64,000 nt of DNA from NCBI RefSeq assembly GCF_021117405.1, contig NZ_CP088251.1:3457001-3521000 (forward strand), written 5' to 3'. This document shows positions 1 to 7,447 of this stretch, in pieces (position 1 is the stretch's first letter; every line of letters starts with the position of its first letter). The stretch is from Frateuria edaphi (GTDB lineage: Bacteria; Pseudomonadota; Gammaproteobacteria; Xanthomonadales; Rhodanobacteraceae). The notes below the pieces were generated by a model. It had not been told where the DNA came from, did not search any database, and was given only the letters and a program-made list of their open reading frames with translations. The position numbers and the translations under genes were made by a program.

Positions 1-221
1 GCTGCTCGCCCTTGTGTGCCCGTGCGTTCTCCGGGCACGTCCAAGCTACTCAATTTGCTTAGGACAGCGCAGTACAATTCAACGGCCTGGTCGGCCGCCA
101 TTGCCACGTTATCGGCGGTACGGAGCGTAAAACCCTGACCAATCAGTGCCGCTGCCAGCGTTGCAGCGATCTGCTTGTCTGAAGGGTCTCCGTCGCTTTT
201 GCGGCACCATTCGTTAGCCAT
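1..221 (-). CDS. Hypothetical protein, N-terminal part (runs off the left edge)
   Basis: This is a leftward reading frame that starts at an ATG at 221-219 and stays open to base 1, giving about 73 residues with no stop. A GGGGGA ribosome binding site lies about 7 bases upstream of the ATG. The visible protein begins MANEWCRKSDGDPSDKQIAA and is rich in alanine and polar residues, with no signal peptide or membrane segment. I do not recognise the family. Its place next to recombinase genes suggests it belongs to a mobile element. The 3' end is outside the window, so its length is unknown. Confidence 0.5.
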   Translation of the reverse strand, partial: MANEWCRKSDGDPSDKQIAATLAAALIGQGFTLRTADNVAMAADQAVELYCAVLSKLSSLDVPGERTGTQGRA

Positions 222-915
222 TTGCGTTCCCCCAGACAGTCGATGCGTCACTGAGACGAGGCGCTTTTTGGGCACCTCGATCCGCGGTTGCGCCGGTCCG
301 CTCCCGTCCGTCGACAGCGACTGGCCTATTCTGATTCATCCGACAGAGGCTGTACCTCAAGTCGCCGAAACGGCCTAGATCCGAGATGCCGTCGAGATGG
401 CGGTGGCTTGCCCTTCAAGCCGATGACAGGCGGCCATCGCGGCGTTGAGAGGTCGCCTAGTGGTCGCGGGACCGTCCGTTCACGAGCGAAGCGAACCGAT
501 TTAGGATATCAATCTCAGTAACTCGGGCAACGCAGCTACAGCCCATTGGCATCTGGACAAGCGAGCTCACGCTTGCTTGCCTTCCTTCCGCGTTGTGAAG
601 CCCACGCAATTCACAGGTCCGCGGGAATGTCGAAACGGCGGAGCGGCACAGACCCCGGAAGGACGGTGCGCTGCCACATGTGACAGCTCGGTGAGCTGCT
701 ATCGTGGCTTGCTGTTTGCATTGCGTGCAACCGCCCGCCCGCCGACTTGGCCATGGCCATCAGCCTACCTGGAGGACGGGGCGCCCTTGGCGTTGCTTCC
801 TTTGAGCCGGCATCGACCTCAAGCTTGCATATCCCGTCGAGAAGCCGAAAACGGTGGAGAGGATGAGGTCATCCGCTATCTATTGGCCGGGAGCGGACGG
901 ACATCGAACAGTGGT
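222..915. other. About 690 bases with no supportable gene
   Basis: No frame on either strand combines a plausible start, a ribosome binding site and protein-like composition. The possible reading frames are low-complexity or arginine/serine-rich and look like chance openings. GC content is lower than in the housekeeping part of the window. A short dyad TTGCA-N5-TGCAA lies near 718-732. I see it as accessory or degraded DNA between a partial gene and a pseudogene. Confidence 0.4.
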
Positions 916-1323
916 TCACTTTGCTTCTGAAACCACGCCTTGGACCGCATGCACGTCCATCGCGGGCATTGGGAATGGAAGAGTTGGAGCCTTGGCCTGG
1001 AACCGCCCGATGACGGTAGCCACCGCCCGCATTCCTTGGACACGCAACCCTCGCTCGAAGCTTCGGATGTCCCTGTGACCTGAGATGCGATCTGCCACGG
1101 TCAGCTGGACTGCCTGCCCATGGCACTGAGGGTCGCTGATGTTCGTCACATCCGCACCGGCATAAACCTGCCCACGCACAACAACTTCCTTTCCATCGAA
1201 CGTGACGGGCTCTGCCTGGATGTCACAGACGCTCGCCCGAAGCAGCTCTAAAGCAGATGCCTAAGAAGGGGCTCCCGCCAGCAAGGCGAGCAAAAGGAAC
1301 ACCTGCGACGGTTTACAGCTCAT
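916..1323 (-). pseudogene. Secreted small protein gene interrupted by a nonsense codon in its signal peptide
   Basis: An ATG at 1323-1321, preceded by GGAGG, starts a typical Sec signal peptide (a lysine near the N-terminus, then a hydrophobic FLLLALLAGA core). An in-frame TAG follows at 1263-1261. Reading through it, the same frame continues with an ASA-like cleavage site and a protein-like sequence (CDIQAEPVTFDGKEVVVRGQ) to the stop at 916. The whole frame is 136 codons including the final stop. The conserved-looking mature part and the intact ribosome binding site suggest one point mutation in a formerly intact exported protein of unknown function. A sequencing error at one base would give the same picture. 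Confidence 0.6.
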
Positions 1324-1444
1324 ACGCCCTCCACCGAGATGGCTGAATATCCTGCTCTGCCGGGAAGCCAACAGGGGGGGGGCTCGTCGCGAATCTTAGC
1401 CGTCAGTCAAAGCACGGTTGAACTCTCTGCATGAGGGTTCAACC

Positions 1445-2059
1445 ATGAAGACCATCCAACGCAAGGCACCTTGGAACAAGGGCAAGCTCATCGGGCAGAA
1501 AGCACCCCTCAGGCTCCGTGAGCTCTGGGCCATTCGGGTAAGGCTCCAATTATCCGGCACGGCCCGCAACTTGGCGCTGTTCAACCTCGCAATCGATTCG
1601 AAGCTTCGCGGCTGCGACCTTGTCAGCTTGCGTGTTCGAGATGTCTCGCAAGGAACCGTGGTGTCGAGTCGCGCGATCGTCCTTCAGCGGAAGACCAATC
1701 GCCCGGTGCAGTTTGAAATCACAGAACAGACCAGGGCTTGTCTTTTGGCCTGGATCCACACAGCCCGCCTCAGTCTGGCCGACTACCTATTCCCTGGCGG
1801 CCATAGTCAGGACGCCCACCTCTCAACCAGACAGTACGCACGTATCGTCCACGCATGGGTACGGTCTATCGGTTTGGACCCGTGCAGCTACGGCACCCAC
1901 AGCATGCGCCGCACCAAGGTGGCGCTCATCTACCGGCACACGAAGAACCTGCGCGCGGTACAGCTGCTGCTCGGGCACACGAAGCTTGAAAGCACGGTCC
2001 GCTACTTGGGTGTCGAGGTCGATGATGCGCTTGAGCTAGCCGAGCAGACGGAAGCATGA
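1445..2059 (+). CDS. Minimal tyrosine recombinase / integrase
   Basis: This 204-residue protein is essentially a catalytic domain only. Visible active-site elements are an Arg in the segment SKLRGCDLVSLRV, a Lys in a QRKTNRPV beta-hairpin, the HSMRRT box (H-x-x-R), LLGH, and a C-terminal TVRYLG tyrosine. There is no arm-binding N-terminal domain and barely any core-binding domain, so it is much shorter than phage integrases. I chose the ATG at 1445 because GAGGG lies just upstream and the protein then begins MKTIQRKAPW; an in-frame start at 1418 has no such site. The sequence shows neither its target site nor what it mobilises. It lies next to, but is unrelated to, the island integrase at 2356-3603. 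Confidence 0.85.
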   Translation: MKTIQRKAPWNKGKLIGQKAPLRLRELWAIRVRLQLSGTARNLALFNLAIDSKLRGCDLVSLRVRDVSQGTVVSSRAIVLQRKTNRPVQFEITEQTRACLLAWIHTARLSLADYLFPGGHSQDAHLSTRQYARIVHAWVRSIGLDPCSYGTHSMRRTKVALIYRHTKNLRAVQLLLGHTKLESTVRYLGVEVDDALELAEQTEA

Positions 2060-2355
2060 CCGCTTTCGGCCATCAGCGGCCATGGAGCGCTTGGATCTTG
2101 TGCTGAAGTAGTCGCGCCTCGAAGGCTTTGCAACGGTCTATGCGTGACAGCGCCTTGGCAGCACGCGGAACTGAAAAGGTTGCCAGCGATCAAACGCGCT
2201 GAGCGCCCCAAGGCGAGCAGCCGAAGACTCAGGCACCTAGCGTTGAGAGCCTCGGGGTACGACGGCGAAGTCCTTCAGCTCGGCGATTCGACAGCCCGAC
2301 TTCATGCCTTGCCTGCCTTCCTTCAGCGCCTCGGAGTGGACCAGATGAAGATGCC
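2060..2355. other. Gap between the two recombinase genes; candidate attachment region
   Basis: These 296 bases lie between two convergent recombinase genes and contain no convincing gene. If the island integrase recombines next to its own gene, the left attachment site would be expected here. I looked for a copy of the 3' part of the tRNA-Arg gene at 15372-15448 and did not find one by eye, so the boundary of the island is unresolved. Confidence 0.3.
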
Positions 2356-3603
2356 TCATTGGGTCACCTCCTTATGGCCGTGGCTGCTTACGCCACCATG
2401 GATGGCGCCGGCGATCAGCCGATCGAACGCGGTGCCGTCGCGGCGCACCAGGTTAGGCACATAGCGCGAATAGGTTCGGAACAGCATCTCGGTTGTCGTG
2501 TGGCCGAGCTGGCGCGCGATCCATTCCGGAGCCTCGCCGGCCGCGAGCCACAACGTGGCGCACGTATGGCGCATTTCGTACGGTCGCCGGTAGGGGATCT
2601 CCAGCCGTTCCAGCAAGGGCTTCCACACGCGGTAGACGAAATTGGTGGTGTCCACCGGCCGGCCTGACCGCGTGGGAAACACGTAGGCCTCCGCGTAGGC
2701 AGCAGGATCGCCGTCGTAACCTTCCGGCCGCATGGCTTTAAGTGCCTCGATCACAGGAGCGCTGACCTGCAGGTCCCGTTGCGAGCCGTCCGTCTTGGTG
2801 TACTCGGTGCGGCCATCCTGATAGGTCTCGCGGATCAGGACTTGGCCACGGGCGAAGTCCACGTACTTCCACTTCAGGCCGTTGGCCTCGGCCGACCGCA
2901 CGCCGGTGAAGAAGCGGAACATCAGGTAGGGCTTGTAGTCCGGGCGCACCGCGGCAAGCATTCGGTTAATGTCCTCCAGCGAAAAGGGCTGGATATCCGT
3001 GCGCTTGAGCTTGAGCCGACGGATCTCCGCGCACGGGTTGTCGAGTCCGAAGCGTAGACCCGCCTCGGTCATCACCATGCGCAGCATGCCCACGATGCGA
3101 TTAATGGTGGCCGGGGCGAGCACGCCACGGCGCCGCCCGTGCTTCTGCTCCGGATCGGCCAGCTTGCGACGGAAGTCCATGACCTTTGCACGATCGATCT
3201 GATCCAGGTGGAGCTCACCAAAGGCCGGCATCAGGTGCGTCTTGAAGATGGATTCGACCGCCAGCTTGTGGGTGTGGCGCCACTCCAGGCTGTGCTCAGC
3301 GAACCACTGTTCGGAGAACTCCCTGAACTTCGGGAGATGGCCGATTTGCCGCCGCGGGACCGCGTGCTTAGCCGAGGGCGCAGCGTCGGCGAATTCCTGC
3401 GCCTTCTTGCTGCCGGGAAAGGTTCGGGCGTAATCGAACGTGCCCGAGCTGATCTCCGCTTCAATCCGGGCGAGGACCTTCTCCATCTGCCGCCGGTTCG
3501 AGGGCGTATCGGGGAGCGCCGCGTACTCGCGGCAGCGGACACCGCGGTAAAGGAAATCGAAGTAGAGGCGCTTGGTATCGGGGCGAAACCGCACACTACC
3601 CAT
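2356..3603 (-). CDS. Island integrase (tyrosine recombinase with N-terminal arm-binding domain)
   Basis: This is a 415-residue site-specific recombinase. Residues about 1-70 (MGSVRFRPDTKRLYFDF onward) resemble the short arm-type DNA-binding domain of DUF3596 phage integrases. A SAM-like core-binding domain follows (about 100-210), then the catalytic domain. Catalytic elements visible are the Arg in FFTGVRSAEANGL, the Arg in YEMRHT (Tyr replaces the usual first His of that box, as in some integrases), QLGH, and the nucleophilic Tyr in TYSRY. The start ATG overlaps the stop of the upstream excisionase-like gene by 8 bases, which implies translational coupling. It is the most likely enzyme for moving the defence island to its right. 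Confidence 0.9.
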   Translation of the reverse strand: MGSVRFRPDTKRLYFDFLYRGVRCREYAALPDTPSNRRQMEKVLARIEAEISSGTFDYARTFPGSKKAQEFADAAPSAKHAVPRRQIGHLPKFREFSEQWFAEHSLEWRHTHKLAVESIFKTHLMPAFGELHLDQIDRAKVMDFRRKLADPEQKHGRRRGVLAPATINRIVGMLRMVMTEAGLRFGLDNPCAEIRRLKLKRTDIQPFSLEDINRMLAAVRPDYKPYLMFRFFTGVRSAEANGLKWKYVDFARGQVLIRETYQDGRTEYTKTDGSQRDLQVSAPVIEALKAMRPEGYDGDPAAYAEAYVFPTRSGRPVDTTNFVYRVWKPLLERLEIPYRRPYEMRHTCATLWLAAGEAPEWIARQLGHTTTEMLFRTYSRYVPNLVRRDGTAFDRLIAGAIHGGVSSHGHKEVTQ

Positions 3604-3829
3604 GGCAGAGGGCGCCCGAAGCCATCGGGATGGAGATGTCGCGCTCTTCGGCGCGACGGAGCATGTCCCGCTCAATGTGCTCCCAGATGTAGAGGATCTT
3701 CCTTCCGCCAAAGGGTCGGAAGTAGTGCACGCCCTCCAGGAGCACGGTGTCCTTGAGGCGGTTACGTATGGTTCGCGGGTCGTACTGGATCCGAGTAGCC
3801 AGCTGCTCGGTGGTCAGGTAAGTTTGCAC
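3596..3829 (-). CDS. Excisionase-like / AlpA-like DNA-binding protein
   Basis: This is a 77-residue protein directly upstream of the integrase and overlapping its start. Its N-terminal part (LTTEQLATRIQYDPRTIRNRL) has the shape of a MerR/AlpA-type winged helix-turn-helix, followed by a basic HYFRPFGGRKILYIWEHI segment. Small proteins of this kind usually direct excision or activate int. Gene order, length and overlap all support a recombination-directionality role, but that is inference from context. A promoter lies upstream at 3889-3916. Confidence 0.7.
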   Translation of the reverse strand: MQTYLTTEQLATRIQYDPRTIRNRLKDTVLLEGVHYFRPFGGRKILYIWEHIERDMLRRAEERDISIPMASGALCHG

Positions 3830-3863
3830 GTTGGTTCTCCCGTTGACTGTGGTCGACAGGCGT

Positions 3864-3878
3864 CGTCGTTAAGCGACG
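3864..3878. promoter_or_regulatory. Putative operator O1 (CGTCG-N5-CGACG)
   Basis: This is a perfect dyad, CGTCG TTAAG CGACG. It lies just downstream of the leftward promoter at 3889-3916, where a bound repressor would block transcription of the xis-int pair. A related dyad sits at 3925-3940. Binding by the HTH protein encoded at 3959 is inferred. Confidence 0.5.
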
Positions 3879-3888
3879 CTTGTTGCCG

Positions 3889-3916
3889 ATAATAGTCGAC
3901 GGGTGCTGCTTGTAAA
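3889..3916 (-). promoter_or_regulatory. Promoter for the excisionase-integrase pair
   Basis: On the minus strand, TTTACA (3916-3911) and TATTAT (3894-3889) are separated by 16 bases. Each differs from the sigma-70 consensus at one position. It faces the genes at 3829-2356 and lies between the two dyads O1 and O2. Confidence 0.6.
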
Positions 3917-3924
3917 CACCGTTT

Positions 3925-3940
3925 GTCGCTTTTAGGCGAC
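3925..3940. promoter_or_regulatory. Putative operator O2 (GTCGC-N6-GCGAC)
   Basis: The dyad GTCGC TTTTAG GCGAC lies 19 bases before the start of the HTH regulator gene. It shares its half-site sequence with O1. The position suits autorepression of the rightward defence operon; this is inferred from symmetry and position only. Confidence 0.5.
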
Positions 3941-3958
3941 GTGATTCAGGATGCATTC

Positions 3959-4222
3959 ATGATCCGGTTTCGGCTAGCTGAGCTCATCGCGGACAAGGCG
4001 TTCAAAGAACGCCGCGTGGTATCGCTCACCGAGGTCGCGGAAGCCACGGGCGTCCACCGAGCCACGTTGTCCAAGATGGCCAACCAGCCAGGGGCCAACA
4101 TCGGCACGGAGGTCATCGACAAGCTATGTCGATACTTCGACTGTCAGCCAGGTGATTTGCTGACCTACGTTCCACCTGAGCCCTCAGTAGCCTCGAGTAG
4201 GACGGAGAGCAGTCCTCCGTGA
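3959..4222 (+). CDS. HTH (XRE/HTH_26-type) transcriptional regulator
   Basis: This is an 87-residue Cro/C1-type repressor. The HTH is visible around residues 23-45 (SLTEVAEATGVHRATLSKMA), followed by helices ending in YFDCQPGDLL, the usual end of this small domain. The ATG at 3959 has GGAT upstream and starts the protein at the predicted first helix. Its stop overlaps the GTG start of the next gene by 4 bases (GTGA). It is the first gene of a rightward operon containing hsdRMS and mcrBC. It faces the leftward xis-int pair across a 129-base region holding two related dyads, so it probably controls both. Confidence 0.85.
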   Translation: MIRFRLAELIADKAFKERRVVSLTEVAEATGVHRATLSKMANQPGANIGTEVIDKLCRYFDCQPGDLLTYVPPEPSVASSRTESSPP

Positions 4223-4884
4223 CCATAGGGCAGCTGTCCTTCCCGCTACTCCGCCTTACGCAGCCTCTGGCGCTCCCAGATCTTTTTGACATCCCTCTCG
4301 ATGACACCACCTGGGAGCCAGGCCGCTACCAAGGGAACCAACCAGAGCGCCGACCATCATCTTTTGGGTCGGTAGGCCGAGCGTTAGTGCCAAAGGAGCG
4401 TTGGCATAGCCTCGAGGCGGGTGAGCGTGGGATTTACATCCTTGGATTCAGTGTTCCCGAACCCGCCGTTTACGTTGGTCTGGCGGTGGGTGAAACGTTT
4501 CTTTCGAGGCTGCGCAAACACCGGGCGAAGGTGACCGCCTCCAACGTTGGCGCTGGCGTGTCCCACACAGGGGGATGGAAACCCTTTGCCACCTCCCGGT
4601 ACCACTACCACACCCGACATGGCCTCCAGGACACACTGGCCGATGCCGTGGTCATGCTTGGCCGCTGCGAAGTTGCCTCCGGCACATCGCTGAGAGAGTC
4701 ATGCAAGTGGTATGAGTCGCGCCTCATTCGGGATGGGGAGCCACGACATACGTTGATATCTCTGCTATTGGGCTCAACAAATGCTCAAAGACTCAATGCA
4801 AACGGCGGGAGCAAAGCCGTCGCTTCGATCGGGGGCGGTCATATATCTCTAGGTCGAGGCGTATCGATTTCCGTCAGCGCTTGA
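4219..4884 (+). CDS. GIY-YIG-like domain protein of unknown role
   Basis: This 221-residue protein starts at a GTG overlapping the stop of the regulator gene. The central part matches the GIY-YIG nuclease plan: GIYILGF at about 71-77, YVG at 85-87, a downstream RLRKH (about 97-101), and a glutamate in KWYESRLI (about 166), where the family has its metal-binding Glu. The first 60 residues are proline-rich and unassigned, and the tail is glycine/serine-rich. It might nick or cut DNA as part of the defence operon. The motif match is by eye and the catalytic assignment is uncertain. Confidence 0.6.
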   Translation: MTIGQLSFPLLRLTQPLALPDLFDIPLDDTTWEPGRYQGNQPERRPSSFGSVGRALVPKERWHSLEAGERGIYILGFSVPEPAVYVGLAVGETFLSRLRKHRAKVTASNVGAGVSHTGGWKPFATSRYHYHTRHGLQDTLADAVVMLGRCEVASGTSLRESCKWYESRLIRDGEPRHTLISLLLGSTNAQRLNANGGSKAVASIGGGHISLGRGVSISVSA

Positions 4885-4972
4885 AACCCAGCTGTCCCGG
4901 TATGGCGCAGGCCCTTTGCTAAGCTTAGAGGCGATCTGCCTCCACTTGGGGCGATCAGACAGGGGGCCATCT

Positions 4973-7444
4973 GTGGTTACAGGGACGAAGCTCAGCGAGC
5001 GCGACGTTTGTACCAAGCTCATTACCCCGGCGCTGGTCAGTGCCGGGTGGGACGTGCAGACGCAGATCCGCGAAGAAGTCAGCTTCACCAAGGGCCGCAT
5101 CATCGTACGGGGCCGGCTGGTTACCCGCGGCAAGGCCAAGCGGGCCGATTACGTCCTCTATTACAAGCACCTGCCATTGGCGCTTATTGAGGCCAAGGAT
5201 CACGTTCACGCCGTCGGTGACGGCATGCAGCAGGCCTTGGGCTACGCCGAAACGCTGGACATTCCCTATGTGTTCTCGTCGAACGGCAAGGGGTTCGTGT
5301 TTCACGATCGCAGTGGCGCATCGGCACAGCCCGAAAGGTCGTTGGCGCTAGGCGACTTTCCGAGCCCCACCGAACTGTGGAATCGTTACTGCGCCTGGAA
5401 AGGACTCGCCCCGGACGAGGAGAGCACCGTCCTGCAGGCGTATTACGAAGACGGCAGCGGCAAGGAGCCGCGCTACTACCAGCGCAATGCCATCAACGCG
5501 GCCGTCGAAGCCATCGCCAAGGGGCAGAGACGAATCCTGCTGGTCATGGCAACCGGAACCGGCAAGACCTATACCGCCTTCCAAATCATCTGGCGGCTGT
5601 GGAAAGCCGGGCAGAAGAAACGCATCCTGTTCCTGGCCGACCGCAACGTGCTGATCGATCAGACCATGGTCAACGACTTCCGCCCGTTCGGGCCGGCGAT
5701 GGCCAAGCTGAGCACCGCCAGCAAGACCATTGAGCGCGCGGACGGCAGTGAGGTCGAGCTCACCCTGGCGCTGGACAAGAAGCGCCGCATCGATCCCGCC
5801 TACGAAATCTATTTGGGCTTGTACCAAGCCATCACCGGACCGGAAGAACAGCAAAAGCTGTTCCGCGAGTTCTCCTCGGACTTCTTCGACCTGATCGTCA
5901 TCGACGAGTGCCACCGCGGCAGCGCCGCCGAGGATTCCGCCTGGCGCGAGATTCTGGAGTACTTCGGCAACGCCACTCAGATCGGCCTGACCGCCACACC
6001 GAAGGAAACCGAGTACGTCTCCAACATCCACTACTTCGGCGAGCCGGTTTACACCTACTCGCTCAAGCAAGGCATCAGCGACGGCTTCCTGGCGCCGTAC
6101 AAGGTCATCAAGGTGCACCTGAATGTCGACGTGCAGGGCTACCGGCCCAAATCGGGCGAGACCGACAAGCACGGTTATCTCATTGACGACCGGCTCTACA
6201 ACGAGAAGGACTTCGACCGCACGCTGGTGATCGACGAGCGCACCCAGCGCGTGGCAAAGTGGATCTCCGACTACCTCAAGCAGAGCGGCGACCGCTTCCA
6301 GAAAACCATCGTGTTCTGCGTCGACACCGAGCACGCCGCGCGCATGCGCCAGGCGCTGATCAACGAGAACGCCGATCTGGTGCAGCAGAACGCCCGCTAT
6401 GTCATGCGCATCACCGGGGACGACAGCGAAGGCACCGCCCAGCTCGGCAACTTCATCGACCCGGAGTCCATCTACCCGGTCATCGTCACCACCTCGCGCC
6501 TGCTCTCCACCGGCGTGGATGCGCAGACCTGCCGCCTGATCGTTCTGGACCGCGAGGTCGGCTCCATGACGGAGTTCAAGCAGATCGTCGGGCGCGGCAC
6601 CCGCGTGCACGAGGACACCCACAAGTACTACTTCACCCTGGTGGACTTCCGAAAGGCCACCAACCACTTCGCCGATCCCGACTTCGATGGCGAGCCGGTG
6701 CAGATCTACCAGCCCGCCGAATACGATCCGCCGGTGCCGCCGGACGACATTCCGCACGATGACGACGGCACGCCCTTGCCACCCGAGCCCACCGACGAGG
6801 AAACCATCGTCGACCGCCCGCCACCGGCAATCCCGCCACCCGGCGTGGATGACGGCCAGCCGCGCAAGTACTACGTCAAGCAGCGCCCGGTCACCGTGGT
6901 GCTGGAGCGCGTCGAATACCTCGACGAATCCGGCAAGCTGGTCACCGAGTCGTTGCGCGATTACAGCCGCAATGCCATCCGTCGGCACTTCACCAGCCTC
7001 GACGCCTTCCTGCGCCGCTGGCGCCAAGCCGAGCGCAAGGAGTCGGTGATTGCCGAGCTGGCCGAGGAGGGTCTGCTGCTGGAGCCGCTGCAGGAAGAAG
7101 TCGGCAAGGATCTGGATCCGTTCGATCTGATCTGCCACATCGCTTTCGACCAGCCGCCGCTCAGCCGCCGCGAGCGCGCCGACAACGTGACCAAGCGCGA
7201 CGTGTTCACCAAGTACGGCCCGCAGGCGCGCGCCGTGCTGGAAGCGCTGCTCGCCAAGTATCGCGATGAGGGCGTGGTCACCGATCTAGACAATGTGCGG
7301 GTGCTGGAGATCCCGCCCTTCAACGCAATGGGCACGCCCATCCAGCTGATCAAACCCTTCGGCAGCAAGGCCGGCTTCGAACGCGCCGTGCACGAGCTGC
7401 AGAACGCCCTCTACGCCAGCGAAACCCAGCAGGAATCCGCTTAA
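4973..7444 (+). CDS. hsdR: Type I restriction enzyme, R subunit (HsdR)
   Basis: This 823-residue motor-nuclease subunit cuts unmodified DNA after ATP-driven translocation in complex with HsdM and HsdS. The N-terminal PD-(D/E)xK nuclease shows Asp59 and a LIEAK motif (Glu73, Lys75). The superfamily-2 helicase follows with TGTGKT (194-199), DECH (311-314), GLTATP, and QIVGRGTR as motif VI. A proline-rich linker leads into an EcoEI-type C-terminal domain. I chose the GTG at 4973 because AGGGGG lies 6 bases upstream; an upstream TTG at 4916 lacks a ribosome binding site. The gene lies 88 bases after the GIY-YIG-like gene and 3 bases before hsdM. All key motifs are intact. Confidence 0.93.
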   Translation: MVTGTKLSERDVCTKLITPALVSAGWDVQTQIREEVSFTKGRIIVRGRLVTRGKAKRADYVLYYKHLPLALIEAKDHVHAVGDGMQQALGYAETLDIPYVFSSNGKGFVFHDRSGASAQPERSLALGDFPSPTELWNRYCAWKGLAPDEESTVLQAYYEDGSGKEPRYYQRNAINAAVEAIAKGQRRILLVMATGTGKTYTAFQIIWRLWKAGQKKRILFLADRNVLIDQTMVNDFRPFGPAMAKLSTASKTIERADGSEVELTLALDKKRRIDPAYEIYLGLYQAITGPEEQQKLFREFSSDFFDLIVIDECHRGSAAEDSAWREILEYFGNATQIGLTATPKETEYVSNIHYFGEPVYTYSLKQGISDGFLAPYKVIKVHLNVDVQGYRPKSGETDKHGYLIDDRLYNEKDFDRTLVIDERTQRVAKWISDYLKQSGDRFQKTIVFCVDTEHAARMRQALINENADLVQQNARYVMRITGDDSEGTAQLGNFIDPESIYPVIVTTSRLLSTGVDAQTCRLIVLDREVGSMTEFKQIVGRGTRVHEDTHKYYFTLVDFRKATNHFADPDFDGEPVQIYQPAEYDPPVPPDDIPHDDDGTPLPPEPTDEETIVDRPPPAIPPPGVDDGQPRKYYVKQRPVTVVLERVEYLDESGKLVTESLRDYSRNAIRRHFTSLDAFLRRWRQAERKESVIAELAEEGLLLEPLQEEVGKDLDPFDLICHIAFDQPPLSRRERADNVTKRDVFTKYGPQARAVLEALLAKYRDEGVVTDLDNVRVLEIPPFNAMGTPIQLIKPFGSKAGFERAVHELQNALYASETQQESA

Positions 7445-7447
7445 CCC

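Noticed and set aside
214-339. A possible 41-codon leftward gene overlapping the start of the partial gene at the left edge
   Set aside because: It has an ATG and an 8-base overlap like the xis-int pair, but no good ribosome binding site and no recognisable sequence.
1261-1263. Programmed readthrough or recoding at the in-frame TAG
   Set aside because: No recoding element is visible and the codon is within a signal peptide; simple mutation is more likely.
1-2355. A left copy of the tRNA-Arg 3' end (attL)
   Set aside because: No stretch resembling GGATTCGAACCCCCGACC was found by eye in this part, so no attL is claimed.
3880-3940. A clear rightward promoter for the defence operon
   Set aside because: TTGTTG, TTGCCG and TTGTAA were tried as -35 boxes, but none has a reasonable -10 box at 16-18 bases, so none is listed.
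5348-7138. A long open frame opposite hsdR
   Set aside because: It is the complement of a well-supported hsdR gene; its protein is low-complexity, as expected from the reverse strand of GC-rich coding DNA.
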